This document shows, piece by piece, positions 35,125-44,835 of a stretch of 64,000 bases of DNA (its first letter is position 1; every line of letters starts with the position of its first letter). The position numbers and the translations under genes were made by a program. The DNA comes from Martinezella calliandrae (GTDB lineage Bacteria > Pseudomonadota > Alphaproteobacteria > Rhizobiales > Rhizobiaceae). Where the stretch lies: contig NZ_JARFYN010000017.1 in assembly GCF_030272695.1 (NCBI RefSeq), positions 1 through 64,000 on the forward strand, read 5' to 3'. The notes beneath the pieces are model-generated. The model saw only the letters and a list, made by a program, of their open reading frames with translations, searched no databases and was not told the DNA's origin.

Positions 35125-36318
35125 ATGAACATCACTTTCGGACGCTCCGCGAGCTTCCTCATCTCGGGAGCGGTTGTCGCCCATACTCTTTGGACGAGCG
35201 CCGCCCCTGCAATGACGTACCCAATCTACGCCAGGGAATGGCACCTTAGTCCCGCGGTGACCACCGGGATCTTCGCGATCTATCCGGTCGTGGTCGTCCT
35301 CGTGCTGATCCTATCTGGCGACATCTCGGATTATATCGGACTGCGGGCCACGATGCTTTCCGGCCTTCTCTTCTCGATAGCGGGAGTGCTGCTCTTTGCA
35401 CTCGGTCCGAACGTTGTCTGGATTTATGGAGGCCGCACGCTGATGGGGGTCGGCGTCGGGCTTTCGGCCACGCCGTCCGCCGCCGCCATGGTCGAGTTCG
35501 CCAGCTTGCGCGGAAAGTCTTCGGCCAGCGCCGCAATAGCCGCCTGTCAGGGGGTCGGCCTCGTGGCTGCGGCACTGGTGGGCGGTGCGTTGATCCAATA
35601 TGCGCCCTACCCCACCCGTTCAAACTTCTGGGTCTTGTTTGCCGTTCTGTCCACGATCTTTGCGTTCACGGCCGGTCTGCCGAGGCACACTCCGAGTGAA
35701 GAGAAAGGGCCGTGGAAAATCCGGCCCGTCTCGGTGCCGAAGTCGCTGCGGCCGGTCTTTGCGGTTTCAGCCTTTGCGATGTCGCTGTCGTATGCCCTGG
35801 GCGCGATCACGCTTTCCCTGGGTGCGCAGATCGCCATCGAACTGGTAGGATCGACGAACTCCCTCGTGAACGGCGCCATCATAGCGTTGTTCTCTTCGAC
35901 GTCGGCGGTCGTCTCGGTCGCAGGGCGCAAGCTGCCTCCCAGCCTCGCTATCCTGCTGGGCTCGATCGCTTGCATCTTATGCGGCGGGTTTCTTGTCCTC
36001 TCCTCGCTCTCCCATTCGCTGGCCCTCTTCACGTCGTCGATGATCACAGCGGGCATTGCCTACAGCATGCTGTTCTCCGGAGGGCTCGGCCTGATCTCGG
36101 CGCATGCCCCCGCCCATCACCGTGGCGGCGCCATATCCGCGCTTCTCCTGTCGGCCTACCTCGTTCAGGGCTGCATGGCCTTCGTACTCGGCCTACTGGC
36201 CACGGCAGCGGGCCTCACCATCGCGATCGAAGCCGGAGCCGCGGTCCTTGGGGTCATCGCCTTTGCAACTATCACCCTGGCGCTCGCGACCGGCCCGGGC
36301 AGAAGCAGCGCCTACTAG
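35125..36318 (+). CDS. MFS exporter, 12 helices
   Basis: 397 residues. Helices run from about residue 8 onward; motif A appears as GDISDYIGLRATMLSGLLFS and motif B as GGRTLMGVGVGLSATPSAAA. The overall size and layout are those of DHA1-type exporters. No good Shine-Dalgarno is visible before the ATG. It is followed 62 bases later by an SDR gene in the same direction, so the two probably form an operon. Confidence 0.83.
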   Translation: MNITFGRSASFLISGAVVAHTLWTSAAPAMTYPIYAREWHLSPAVTTGIFAIYPVVVVLVLILSGDISDYIGLRATMLSGLLFSIAGVLLFALGPNVVWIYGGRTLMGVGVGLSATPSAAAMVEFASLRGKSSASAAIAACQGVGLVAAALVGGALIQYAPYPTRSNFWVLFAVLSTIFAFTAGLPRHTPSEEKGPWKIRPVSVPKSLRPVFAVSAFAMSLSYALGAITLSLGAQIAIELVGSTNSLVNGAIIALFSSTSAVVSVAGRKLPPSLAILLGSIACILCGGFLVLSSLSHSLALFTSSMITAGIAYSMLFSGGLGLISAHAPAHHRGGAISALLLSAYLVQGCMAFVLGLLATAAGLTIAIEAGAAVLGVIAFATITLALATGPGRSSAY

Positions 36319-36380
36319 CACGGGCGGACCTACACAACGGTCCGCCTTCACCTCAACCTCGAAATATCAGGAAAACTGCT

Positions 36381-37124
36381 ATGTCCCAGACAGTTCTCAT
36401 CACGGGTGCCCTTTCCGGCATCGGCCGCGAAACCGCCATCGCTTTCGCACAGGAAGGCTACAACGTCGCCGTCTCCGGCCGTCGCCAGGAGGCCGGTGAG
36501 GAGTTTGCAACCGAGCTTCGCCGGCTGGGCGCGGCGGCCGAGTTCGTGCTCGCCGACGTTTCCATCGACGAGGGCGTCCGAAAGATGGTGGACATGGTCG
36601 TCCATCGTTTCGGTTCGATCGACATCGCCATCAACAACGCTGGAACGGAGGGCAAGCCGGGACCGATCGTCGAGCAGACGCGGGAGTCCATTACCTCAGT
36701 ATTCGAGACGAACGTCGTCGGCGTCCTCCTGAGCCTGAAGTACGAGCTCAAGGCAATGATGGAGCAGAAGCGCGGAAGCATCATCAACATCTCGTCGACG
36801 ATGGGCCGGACCTCGTTCCCAAACCAGGGCGTCTATGCGGCGAGCAAGCATGCGGTCGAGGCGCTCACCAAGACGGCCGCCCTGGAAGGAGCGCCGTTCG
36901 GTATCCGGGTCAACACGGTCGCTCCCGGACCGACCGATACCAACATGCTTCACCGTCTTACCGGGGGTGCGGACGGCATCGCGAAGATGACCGCCGGTAT
37001 TCCGCTTGGTCGTGCAGGAACGCCACGGGAAGTGGCGGATGCATGCGTCTTCATTGCGTCCGACAAGGCGAGCTTCATCACTGGCCAAGTGCTCGGCGTG
37101 AACGGGGGCCGGCTGTTGGGCTAA
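36381..37124 (+). CDS. short-chain dehydrogenase/reductase, group A
   Basis: 247 residues; the start is the ATG at 36381 after CAGGAAA. A much longer frame from 35712 only runs antiparallel in phase over the MFS gene. Motifs: TGALSGIGRETA for the cofactor, NNAGTEGKPGP, serine in INISSTMGR, and Tyr/Lys in YAASKHAVEALTKT. Paralogue of the SDRs at 26492 and 51997. It follows the MFS gene. The classical SDR chemistry is NAD(P)-dependent oxidation or reduction of an alcohol or ketone; substrate unknown. Confidence 0.88.
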   Translation: MSQTVLITGALSGIGRETAIAFAQEGYNVAVSGRRQEAGEEFATELRRLGAAAEFVLADVSIDEGVRKMVDMVVHRFGSIDIAINNAGTEGKPGPIVEQTRESITSVFETNVVGVLLSLKYELKAMMEQKRGSIINISSTMGRTSFPNQGVYAASKHAVEALTKTAALEGAPFGIRVNTVAPGPTDTNMLHRLTGGADGIAKMTAGIPLGRAGTPREVADACVFIASDKASFITGQVLGVNGGRLLG

Positions 37125-37145
37125 ACCTTGCCACGCTCTTCGATC

Positions 37146-37182
37146 ATGCTCGTGAAGCATGGCTACAAACATACAAAGTCTT
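37146..37182 (+). promoter_or_regulatory. LysR-type palindrome plus ACAAAGTCTT module (site C)
   Basis: ATGCT-CGTGA-AGCAT (37146-37160), 12 bases, then ACAAAGTCTT (37173-37182), in the 142-base gap between the two SDR genes and oriented toward the second. Confidence 0.72.
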
Positions 37183-37266
37183 TCACTAACTGTCTGCGAA
37201 GTCATACCTTTCTGTTCAGGGAAGCCACTCCGGCATTGCCTCCATATATAGAAAGGAACTATCGCT

Positions 37267-38010
37267 ATGGCTAAGTTTTCAGGTAAGACTGCGCTCGTTA
37301 CGGGCGCGTCGCGTGGCATCGGTCGCGCAGCAGCACTCGCTCTCGCCGAAGGTGGCGCGAAGGTCTTCGTCCACTACAGCCAAGGCGTCGACGAGGCCGA
37401 GGCCGTCGTCAACGAGATCCGCAGCAAGGGCGGCGAAGCAGAGAAGTTCAAGGCTGATCTTTCCGCCGCAAATGGACCGCACGAGCTCGCCGAGCAGGTA
37501 AAGAAGGCGACCTCGAAGCTCGACATCCTGGTCGCGAACGCGGGTATCTCCAAGGCCGCCTCAATCGAGGAGACGCGGGTCGAGGATTTCGACAGACAGT
37601 TCGCGGTGAACGTGCGCGCGCCGTTCTTCCTCGTGCAGCAGCTCCTTCCGATCCTTAGCGACGCCTCGAGCGTGGTGCTCGTGTCCTCGCTGGCTGCGCG
37701 TGCGGCGGTCGGCACTCTCTCGGCCTACGCTGCAACCAAGGGCGCGATCGACACCCTCGTCAAGCATTTCGCGTCGGCTCTGGGCGAGCGCGGCATCCGA
37801 GTGAACGCTGTTGCTCCCGGCGTCGTGGCGACGGACATGTCGAGCTTCGCGAAAACCGACGCCGGCAAGGACTTCACGCTAAGCATCCAGGCGATGAAGC
37901 GCGTTGCCCAGCCGACAGACATCGCCGGTGCTATCGCTTTCCTGGCGTCCGATGACGCACAGTGGGTCACGGGGGATACGCTCCGCGTCGACGGCGGCTC
38001 GAAGCTCTGA
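37267..38010 (+). CDS. short-chain dehydrogenase/reductase, group B
   Basis: 247 residues with AAAGGAAC before the ATG. Motifs: TGASRGIGRAAALALAEGGA, VANAGIS, serine in VLVSSLAARA, Tyr/Lys in YAATKGAIDTLVKHFA, and WVTGDTLRVDGGSKL at the C-terminus. It is the close paralogue of the SDR at 50260-51009 (shared ASRGIG, VNVRAPFFLVQQL-type segment, LAARA). Site C lies upstream and a strong intrinsic terminator follows, so it can be expressed alone. Likely ketone or quinone reduction; substrate unknown. Confidence 0.9.
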   Translation: MAKFSGKTALVTGASRGIGRAAALALAEGGAKVFVHYSQGVDEAEAVVNEIRSKGGEAEKFKADLSAANGPHELAEQVKKATSKLDILVANAGISKAASIEETRVEDFDRQFAVNVRAPFFLVQQLLPILSDASSVVLVSSLAARAAVGTLSAYAATKGAIDTLVKHFASALGERGIRVNAVAPGVVATDMSSFAKTDAGKDFTLSIQAMKRVAQPTDIAGAIAFLASDDAQWVTGDTLRVDGGSKL

Positions 38011-38023
38011 TCTGAAAGAACAA

Positions 38024-38063
38024 AAACAGGCGCCCTTCCACATGCGGGAGGGCGCCTGTTTCA
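38024..38063 (+). terminator. intrinsic terminator after the group B SDR
   Basis: AACAGGCGCCCTTCC and GGGAGGGCGCCTGTTT pair into a long GC-rich stem with a 6-base loop, followed by TTTC. It lies 14 bases past the SDR stop. The stretch from here to 38665 shows no gene. Confidence 0.8.
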
Positions 38064-38665
38064 CGGACGTCCTGTCCTACCGGCAAGGCGCCGGGCGATC
38101 ACGGCTCCGTTGGCGGACGAGCGAGCCGAATCCTTGGAGGTCGAGGGGGGCAGCCTCGGGACGCCGCGTAGCCTGGGCCACGAAAACGAGGATAGGCGCA
38201 ACTGCATTGAAGGCATTGAAGGATTCGAGCTCATTTTGTGGAAAGCCGATGGAAACAGTCGGGACTTCACGGCTATGCCCAGCAGCGGCAGTCGTCGCTT
38301 CCGAGCCGAGTTGCAAATCTGCTGGCCGGCCGCATCTCGGTTTCATGATACTAGATGCGCCCTCTGGCCCACCGACTGGCGGAGCAAACCCGGTACGGGG
38401 GATCTCACCGGAAGAAATGTAACTTCGGAACGCTAATCTCGCTGCGCATTTTTATGAGCGCCTTCATAGCTTGAGCGGAATCGCCCAGTTCACGGTGATT
38501 GGAAACCACAAGTCGGATCAGGACGTGGTCCGTCCCTATCCGAACCATCAGGTCACCCGGAACGTGCCGGCTTCTTTTGGTAGTAAGGCGAGGCCATCGT
38601 GAAGGAGCGCGACGTCGTGGGCGTATCTAATCCATCGACAGGGTATCCCAGGCAGGCCTTCGGAG

Positions 38666-39994
38666 TTACGCGTTCCGATCGTAGAGGTTACGGTCTTTTT
38701 CACGGAGAAAAAGCTGAACGAGATGCGGGACGCTGACCGCGCCTCCGGCCCGTCGCACTAGGCCAGCGAAGATCAATCTCGTGATAGCGGCGTGGTCGCT
38801 GGAAGTCTTTCCTCGACTAAGCATAAGCAGCTCCTTCCGATCCGCCGGACGAAGGATCGCATAGCTCCATTCCAGAGCCGCGCTCATGCTCCGATGACGC
38901 GGATGCGCAGTTCGCCTGCCGCCCGAGAGCACATCGATGCCACCCTCCGCCTGAGCAAGCACTCCATCGAAGCCCAGCTCCAGAACTCTTGCTGCTGCAA
39001 GTTCGATAGCCAACGGGTTCCCGTGCACCAGTCTGCAGATCTCCAACGTTGCAGTAATCTCCTCGTCCGTGAACGAATTGCTCCCCACCACCGCGGCGGC
39101 TTCTTCCAGGAAGAGTTCAACAGCCGGCCCGTCGTCGTCGACGGGCAACGGATCGATCATTTGCACGACCTCCCCGTCGAAACCCAATGCGACTTGACTG
39201 GTTGCAATCACGATCGATTCCGGGGATCGTTGACGGATCGCCGAGACCAGGCGCACGGCGATGGGTACGACATGCTCGCAGCCGTCGAGGACAAAAACCG
39301 CCCTCTTCCCAGCCAGAGTGGTCTCCATGTCGTCCAAGCGGCCGCTGTCGTAGGCGTCTTCGATTTTGAGGGTGTCCTGTTGCCTCCCATCCAAACGCCA
39401 AACCGACATCGCTTCGAAATCGAAGACGATCGTCCCGTCTGGATATTCGCTCGCAATCCGTTCGGCTGCCGCGAGCGCAAGCGCTGTCTTCCCAACGCCA
39501 CCGCCTCCGCTCAAGGTTACGTTCCCACGTATTTGGAGGTTCGCCACGGCTTCCTGAAGGTCGTCTTCCCTTCCGACAAGTCGAGTCAACGGAGCCTGCT
39601 CGAGGATGATCGGCGGCGCTACGTCGAACTGCTGGATTTCGCCTGAGAAACGGTAGCCCTCGCCCTGAAGGGTCACGACATAGGACGTCTCCAGGCCGTC
39701 CTGCTCGAGAGCTCTTCGAAGGCGCGCGACGTGGACGCGCAACAATCCTTCAGAGATTGGCTCCCCAGGCCAGATGGCTTCAGAAAGTTCGGCGGCTTTG
39801 ACGACGGCACCGCCCTGGCGGATCAGAGTGACGAGGATGTCGAACGCACGCGCTCCGACCGGCACCGGTCTGCCTTCATGCTGGAGCCGCCTCCCCGGAA
39901 CTGAAAGAACATAAGGTCCGAACCGGAACTCTTCCGCCACCGCAGTCTCCTTGACAGGCGGAGGAACGCCGGCAACTCGCCATATGTCCAACAA
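38666..39994 (-). CDS. winged-helix/STAND-type ATPase regulator (short form)
   Basis: 442 residues. An OmpR/PhoB-type winged helix covers about 22-118 (RFGPYVLSVPGRRLQHEG, then LLRVHVARLRRALEQDG). An NTPase domain has a P-loop at 163-170 (GGGGVGKT) and a Walker-B-like AVFVLDGCEHV, and GNPLAIELAAARVLELG matches the winged part of AfsR/LuxR-type NTPases. It lacks the long helical-repeat C-terminus of the 946-residue relative at 56670. It is probably an ATP-gated transcription regulator of the neighbouring genes. Ligand unknown. Confidence 0.83.
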   Translation of the reverse strand: MLDIWRVAGVPPPVKETAVAEEFRFGPYVLSVPGRRLQHEGRPVPVGARAFDILVTLIRQGGAVVKAAELSEAIWPGEPISEGLLRVHVARLRRALEQDGLETSYVVTLQGEGYRFSGEIQQFDVAPPIILEQAPLTRLVGREDDLQEAVANLQIRGNVTLSGGGGVGKTALALAAAERIASEYPDGTIVFDFEAMSVWRLDGRQQDTLKIEDAYDSGRLDDMETTLAGKRAVFVLDGCEHVVPIAVRLVSAIRQRSPESIVIATSQVALGFDGEVVQMIDPLPVDDDGPAVELFLEEAAAVVGSNSFTDEEITATLEICRLVHGNPLAIELAAARVLELGFDGVLAQAEGGIDVLSGGRRTAHPRHRSMSAALEWSYAILRPADRKELLMLSRGKTSSDHAAITRLIFAGLVRRAGGAVSVPHLVQLFLREKDRNLYDRNA

Positions 39995-40142
39995 TCATCT
40001 GGTCTGGGGACTGCGCAAGAAACCACCTGCGCCACTTTTTCCAGAGAATACCGCCGCTTGAAGGCGTTTTCTCACAGCCTGCTGAGGCCGTTTAGAAGAT
40101 TTTTGAAGCTTTAGAATGAAACAATACAAAACGGATCTGCGA

Positions 40143-41123
40143 TTATCTCGCCCGCTGATGCCGACGCCGCCATTGCCCAGGCGGCATTCCGATCCTGCGT
40201 ACAAATTCCCGTCCAAGATGGCTCTGGTCCGAGAAGCCGCAGGCCAGCGCAACGGCGTTCAGCGGCTCCGAGGTGCGGTCGAGCATATCCTTGGCCATCG
40301 CGATCCGAAGCTCGGACAGCCAATGGTGCGGCGGCATTCCCATGGTTTCGCGGAAGGCTCTGACGAAGTAGCTCGATGACAGCCCGCATTCCTCGGCGAC
40401 CTTTGCCATGGAGACTTTGGAAAGCTCCGCCGCGATGAGCTCTTTTGCACGCTTCTCCTGCCACGGAAGGAGCCCGCCCCTCTTGCGAGGACTTGCAATG
40501 GCAGTCTCATTGTAGTTGTGAAGCAGATGCGTCTGTACGGCGATGCCGAGCTGATCGAGGAACAACTGCGGCGCCCGGTCGGGGTACTGGAAGCAGGCCG
40601 CGACGGTCGAAGCGATCCCAGAGATGATCGGATCGATGGTGCCGATCGGCGGACGGGTGATGCGTACGCTCTGCTTGTGCCCCATCTCGCGAGCGGCGTC
40701 CTGAAGGCTATGGCGAGGAAAATGGAAACGGATCATATCGAACCGCGTGTCCATCTCCATCATCTGGAGATCCGCGAGGTCGTAGATCGCGATACCGGAC
40801 AATGGGATGTGGTGCTTTTGCTCGTTCGCCCGGCCCGGTGCGATCCGGAGAAGCCCGTGGGAGATGCAGTTGACGTGCAACGAGTAGGCGTCTTCGGCGC
40901 TGATGTCCCCGAGCGAAAAACTTGGCGGGGCGATGAGCCTTGCGAATGCGACCGCCGCGCCCGTAGCAGACTTTGCGTTGAGCCTTCCGGACAACGCTAC
41001 ACCAAACCTCCTGACGGCAAGCTCGCCCACCCCGCTATCCCGCGTCAAGCGGTCGCCGTCGGCGAGGCTATCGCCACCCTGGTTTTCGGTTCTGTCGCTA
41101 ACGTCGAGCTGAATCCCGGTCAT
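40143..41123 (-). CDS. AraC-family transcriptional regulator
   Basis: 326 residues. C-terminal HTH pair: MAKVAEECGLSSSYFVRAFR with ETMGMPPHHWLSELRI, then LNAVALACGFSDQSHLGREF and RIGMPPGQWRR. The N-terminal sensing domain is unlike that of its neighbour. The next AraC gene (41143-42117) lies 19 bases upstream in the same direction, so the two are co-transcribed. This is unusual and suggests a two-regulator switch. Confidence 0.87.
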   Translation of the reverse strand: MTGIQLDVSDRTENQGGDSLADGDRLTRDSGVGELAVRRFGVALSGRLNAKSATGAAVAFARLIAPPSFSLGDISAEDAYSLHVNCISHGLLRIAPGRANEQKHHIPLSGIAIYDLADLQMMEMDTRFDMIRFHFPRHSLQDAAREMGHKQSVRITRPPIGTIDPIISGIASTVAACFQYPDRAPQLFLDQLGIAVQTHLLHNYNETAIASPRKRGGLLPWQEKRAKELIAAELSKVSMAKVAEECGLSSSYFVRAFRETMGMPPHHWLSELRIAMAKDMLDRTSEPLNAVALACGFSDQSHLGREFVRRIGMPPGQWRRRHQRAR

Positions 41124-41142
41124 AACCTTTCATGGCATATTT

Positions 41143-42117
41143 TCAGGTCAAATGCGACCTCTGCCATGCCAGAGGCGTCGTTCCGACCGCTTTCAGAAAT
41201 GTCCGGGTCAGGTGCGCCTGATCACAGAAGCCCAAGGCTATTGAAATCTCCGCTATTGGAAGCGTCTTGTCGAGCAGCAACTGCTTGGCTTTGTCGATGC
41301 GAGCGGCGATGAGCCACTGATATGGCGACTGACCGGTCGACGACTTGAAGGCACGTGAAAAATGCGCCAGCGAGACGCCCGTCAGCTCGGCGAGCGCCTG
41401 TAGCGATATAGAATCGGCAATATGCTCGATCATGAAGCCTTGCGAGCGACGGAGCTGCCATGGGGCCAGTCCGCCTCGCGAAAGCTGCTTCAACGGCTTC
41501 CGACGCCAGCGTGTCAGACCTACCATAAGCGCAAGGATGAGACCCTCCCCGTACTGGCCGCTGTTCGTGCCTGGATCGCAACTCTCCTCCGCAATCAGCC
41601 GGCAAAGGTTCTCGATGCGTTCATCTGAAACCATATGATGCGGAAGCGCGAGTTCCCTGCGCGAAGACGGTCCGCCCGCATCAGAAATTCGTGACAACTC
41701 ACCGGCGTCGAGCTCAATAACGACCCTCCTGAAGAGCCTGATGGTCGCCGCGCTTCCGGAAGCGAAGAAGCCCTTTGGCAGAAACGTCACGGGTCCCCTT
41801 CCTGGCTCCGCTGCCTCCGGGTCGCCCCGGTCCATGCCATGGAACTCTAGCTTCCCGCCGACCTCGTCCATCATGAAGACCAGCGTCGGACCTACGGCGT
41901 CGATGCTCATGTCCGTCTCGCCGTCACACTGCATGTCGTCGACAGTAACCTTCGCGAGTCCCCACGTCTGCGTTCGGCGCTGCAGAAGCCTTCCGGTGTC
42001 CTGGAGCTCCATCTCCGGCTGTTGCCGCGGAGCGTTCCCGACCAGAGACACTGATGCTCGCCGAGACGTTCTTGCGCCAATGTTCGTCGGTTGGGGAGCA
42101 TCTAGTATATCGAGCAT
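41143..42117 (-). CDS. AraC-family transcriptional regulator
   Basis: 324 residues from the ATG at 42117, which has GAGGT upstream; a longer frame to 42156 adds an Arg/Cys-rich leader. HTH blocks: ISLQALAELTGVSLAHFSRA with KSSTGQSPYQWLIAAR, then LPIAEISIALGFCDQAHLTR and TTPLAWQRSH. The same words occur in the AraC protein at 33171 (STGQSP-QWLI, GFCDQAH-TR-F, TPLAWQR), so these are paralogues. First gene of a two-regulator operon. Confidence 0.87.
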   Translation of the reverse strand: MLDILDAPQPTNIGARTSRRASVSLVGNAPRQQPEMELQDTGRLLQRRTQTWGLAKVTVDDMQCDGETDMSIDAVGPTLVFMMDEVGGKLEFHGMDRGDPEAAEPGRGPVTFLPKGFFASGSAATIRLFRRVVIELDAGELSRISDAGGPSSRRELALPHHMVSDERIENLCRLIAEESCDPGTNSGQYGEGLILALMVGLTRWRRKPLKQLSRGGLAPWQLRRSQGFMIEHIADSISLQALAELTGVSLAHFSRAFKSSTGQSPYQWLIAARIDKAKQLLLDKTLPIAEISIALGFCDQAHLTRTFLKAVGTTPLAWQRSHLT

Positions 42118-42612
42118 CGCAGCACCTCTTCGGATTGCGACGCAGCATCGGACCAACGCCGACCCGAGCCAAGTTAATGCCCGCTAACGTCCGTTAAATG
42201 AGCATCGGCTCACTTTGCGAACAAAAGCGGCTTTGGCGGCCGTTTTCGTGATGGCAGACCCACAGTGATGGGTCGACGGTGTTGCACGCTGCCAAGTGCC
42301 GTCTCGTTGCGCTCCTGGGGGCACATGCAAGGTCGGACGATCTCTTTTAGACGTAGCCAAAATTGGGTTTGATGGAAGCCGCATCGAGGCTCGAATTAGG
42401 CTTTGACGAAAGCGAAAGGTCGTGGATCTACGACTCGAAAGCAGGGGGCACCCGGGCCGTCTCACATTCACCTAGTCGCCAACGTCCGGATCACTTGTTG
42501 TCGAACCAAAATTCGTCCGGACAAAGCCGCTCTGCCGCAAGCGTCTGATCCGCAAATCTTTCAGCCAATCAAAATCGGCTTCAACAGTCTTCGATGAATA
42601 TCTTTACGAGTA
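42118..42612. other. intergenic stretch without a recognisable gene
   Basis: It contains the promoter region of the AraC pair on the left. No frame between 42180 and 42612 has a ribosome site or a familiar motif. Confidence 0.4.
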
Positions 42613-42631
42613 GGGCCGCATGAAGCGGCCC
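42613..42631 (-). terminator. hairpin after the OYE gene
   Basis: GGGCCGC and GCGGCCC pair around a 5-base loop just past the stop of the leftward OYE gene, at the end of the six-gene operon that starts with the LLM monooxygenase. Confidence 0.6.
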
Positions 42632-42638
42632 ATCTCTT

Positions 42639-43757
42639 TCACTCTGCGGCTTCCGCCTGCAGGAACGGGTAATCGACATACCCCTTTTCCGTTCCACCGT
42701 AGAAGGTGTCGCGGTCATAGCTGTTCAGGGCTGCGCCGGTGCGGAGGCGCTCCGGCAAGTCCGGGTTCGCGATGAAGCTTCTGCCAAACGCCACCAGCTG
42801 GGCATCGCCGGCCCCGATGACTGCCTCGGCCTTCGCACCGTCGTAGCCGCCGGCCGATATGATCGGCGCCTTGAAGAGCTTGCGCAGTCGGTTGGTGGCG
42901 ATCGGATGTTCCATCCCCTCAACGTCCTGCGATCCAACTACGCGCGGCTCGACAATATGAAGATAGGAAAGCTCGCGCTGATCGAGGCTCCGCACAACGT
43001 GGTCGAAGAGCGCGTCCGGATCGCTGTCGCCCATTCCGTTGAAGACGCCGCTGGGCGAGAGCCGGACGGCATAGTGGTTTGCGCCCCAGACCGACTTCAC
43101 GGCGGCGGCAACGTCAAGGAGGAACCGGGCGCGGTTTTCGATCGAGCCGCCATAGCGGTCGCTGCGCTTATTCGAGATGTCCTGCAGGAACTGGTCGGGC
43201 AGATAGCCGTTCGCCGCATGGATCTCGACTCCGTCGAAGCCCGCGGCCTTCGCTCGAATGGCCGCGGAGCGGTAGAGCTCGATGACTTCCCCGACTTCCT
43301 TCTCCGAGAGCGCGCGTGGAGGCGTGGCCGGAACCCAGCCGTTCCTGGTGAACGCGAGACCGTCGTACGGAATGGCGCTTGGGGCGACGGGGATATGACC
43401 GTTGCTGATGTCAGAATGGGCCGTACGGCCAACTTGCCAAAGCTGTAGGTAGATGAACCCGCCCTTCGCGTGGACGGCGTCGGTGATCCTCGCCCAGCCT
43501 GCGACCTGTGCGTCGCTGTAGATGCCAGGGGCGCCAAGGTAACCCCTATTGTCCGGCGTGATCGTCGTGGCTTCGGTGATGATTAGCCCGCCCTTTGTGG
43601 CGCGCTGGCTGTAATATTCGAGCATGAGGTCGGTCGGCACATCACTGTCATGGTCGGCACGCATGCGCGTCAACGGGGCCATCACGACACGATGCTGAAG
43701 ATCCATTTCGCCGATACGAACGGGCGAGAAGAGATGCGTGGTACTATCGCTTGTCAT
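42639..43757 (-). CDS. Old Yellow Enzyme-family ene-reductase (NemA-like)
   Basis: 372 residues from the ATG at 43757, with AAAGGA upstream; a longer frame has no support. Family words: VVMAPLTRMRAD, LIITEATTITPDNRGYLGAP, then the active-site segment GVEIHAANGYLPDQF with His180, Asn183 and Tyr185 in the HxxNxY pattern, and SNKRSDRYGGSIENR. FMN-dependent reduction of enones, nitro compounds or quinones in the cytoplasm. It is the last gene after the ABC transporter in the same direction, 149 bases on. The paralogue at 23813 has lost the His/Asn pair. Confidence 0.9.
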   Translation of the reverse strand: MTSDSTTHLFSPVRIGEMDLQHRVVMAPLTRMRADHDSDVPTDLMLEYYSQRATKGGLIITEATTITPDNRGYLGAPGIYSDAQVAGWARITDAVHAKGGFIYLQLWQVGRTAHSDISNGHIPVAPSAIPYDGLAFTRNGWVPATPPRALSEKEVGEVIELYRSAAIRAKAAGFDGVEIHAANGYLPDQFLQDISNKRSDRYGGSIENRARFLLDVAAAVKSVWGANHYAVRLSPSGVFNGMGDSDPDALFDHVVRSLDQRELSYLHIVEPRVVGSQDVEGMEHPIATNRLRKLFKAPIISAGGYDGAKAEAVIGAGDAQLVAFGRSFIANPDLPERLRTGAALNSYDRDTFYGGTEKGYVDYPFLQAEAAE

Positions 43758-43905
43758 TGGTCGAATCCTTTTGGTGGGAATGCGTGCCGTCGGCACGACA
43801 CCGCGGGAATTCTTGTGGAAGCAGGGGCGCCTGGATTGTCTGAAAGTCGCGCCGTAGAATATTCCGAGCGTCAAAACGGACGATCGATACTGGCCGGAGT
43901 GAGCA

Positions 43906-44835
43906 TTAGACTTTCATGATCTGGCGCTTCGAAATCGATCCACGAATGGCGCCATCGACGTTGACCGCCAGCTCTTCGACGCCGTCCGAGATCATGCGCG
44001 ACAGCGCTTCCCGAAGGTTGGAGTTCGCCGTGATCGGGCGTCCGCTGTTTTCGATCGAATTCTGAGACATTACGTCCACGACCCTGAAAAGGCTCAACCT
44101 TCGCACCGCACGGTCAGCTCCCACAAAGTCTTCGACGAAATCGTTGGCCGGCTTCGAGAGGATCGCCTCGGGGGTATCGTACTGGATGAGCTCACCCGCC
44201 TTCAGGATGGCCACTCGGTCGCCCAGCTTGATGGCTTCGTCGAGATCGTGCGTAACGACAACGACGGTCTTGCGCACCTTCGAGAGGACATGGGTCAGCT
44301 CCTCCTGCAACTTCGTCCGGGCAATGGGATCGATGGCGCCGAAAGGTTCATCCATGAGAAGGACGGGTGGATCTGCGGCGAGGGCCCTCGCCACGCCGAC
44401 CCTCTGCTGCTGCCCGCCGGAGAGCTGCTTGGGATAGCGCGAGCCGAATTCGCGTGCGTCGAGCCCGATCGTCTCGAATAGTTCCTCGACACGCTCGGCG
44501 ATCCGCGCTCTGCTCCATCCGAGCAGCGACGGGACGGCGCCAATGTTCTCGGCGACCGTCATATGTGGAAAGAGACCCACCTGCTGGATAACGTAGCCGA
44601 TCCGACGTCGCAGCTCGGACGGGTCCGCCGCCGAAATGTCCTCGCCGTCGATCTCGATGCGGCCGGACGTCGGCTCGATGAGCCGGTTGATCATCCGGAG
44701 CAGAGTGGTTTTGCCGCACCCCGATGGCCCGATGAGCGCCACAGTCGACCCTTCCGGCACCGAGAGGGTGACCCCTCTGACCGCAGGCGGGGAGCCCTCG
44801 CCGTAGCGTTTGAAGACGTCCGTAAGTCTGATCAT
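43906..44835 (-). CDS. ABC transporter ATPase, osmoprotectant (OpuC/OsmV) type
   Basis: 309 residues. Walker A is GPSGCGKTT, signature LSGGQQQRVGVARALA, Walker B VLLMDEPFGAIDP, H-loop VVVTHDLDEA. A C-terminal CBS-like segment (NSNLREALSRMISDGVEELA) follows, as in glycine-betaine/choline importers. The start overlaps the permease stop by 4 bases. It energises uptake through the two permeases with the binding protein encoded upstream. The real substrate may differ, since the operon also holds a flavin monooxygenase and an OYE. Confidence 0.9.
   Translation of the reverse strand: MIRLTDVFKRYGEGSPPAVRGVTLSVPEGSTVALIGPSGCGKTTLLRMINRLIEPTSGRIEIDGEDISAADPSELRRRIGYVIQQVGLFPHMTVAENIGAVPSLLGWSRARIAERVEELFETIGLDAREFGSRYPKQLSGGQQQRVGVARALAADPPVLLMDEPFGAIDPIARTKLQEELTHVLSKVRKTVVVVTHDLDEAIKLGDRVAILKAGELIQYDTPEAILSKPANDFVEDFVGADRAVRRLSLFRVVDVMSQNSIENSGRPITANSNLREALSRMISDGVEELAVNVDGAIRGSISKRQIMKV

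Noticed and set aside
35712..36380. upstream extension of the SDR at 36381 into a 470-codon frame
   Set aside because: The extension overlaps the MFS gene out of frame and has no sense as protein; the ATG at 36381 has a ribosome site and begins the SDR fold.
44095..44120. another ACAAAGTCTT-like match within the ABC ATPase gene
   Set aside because: It lies in coding sequence, lacks the ATRCY-N5-RGYAT palindrome at the required spacing and reads ACAAAGTCTTCG, so it is taken as chance.
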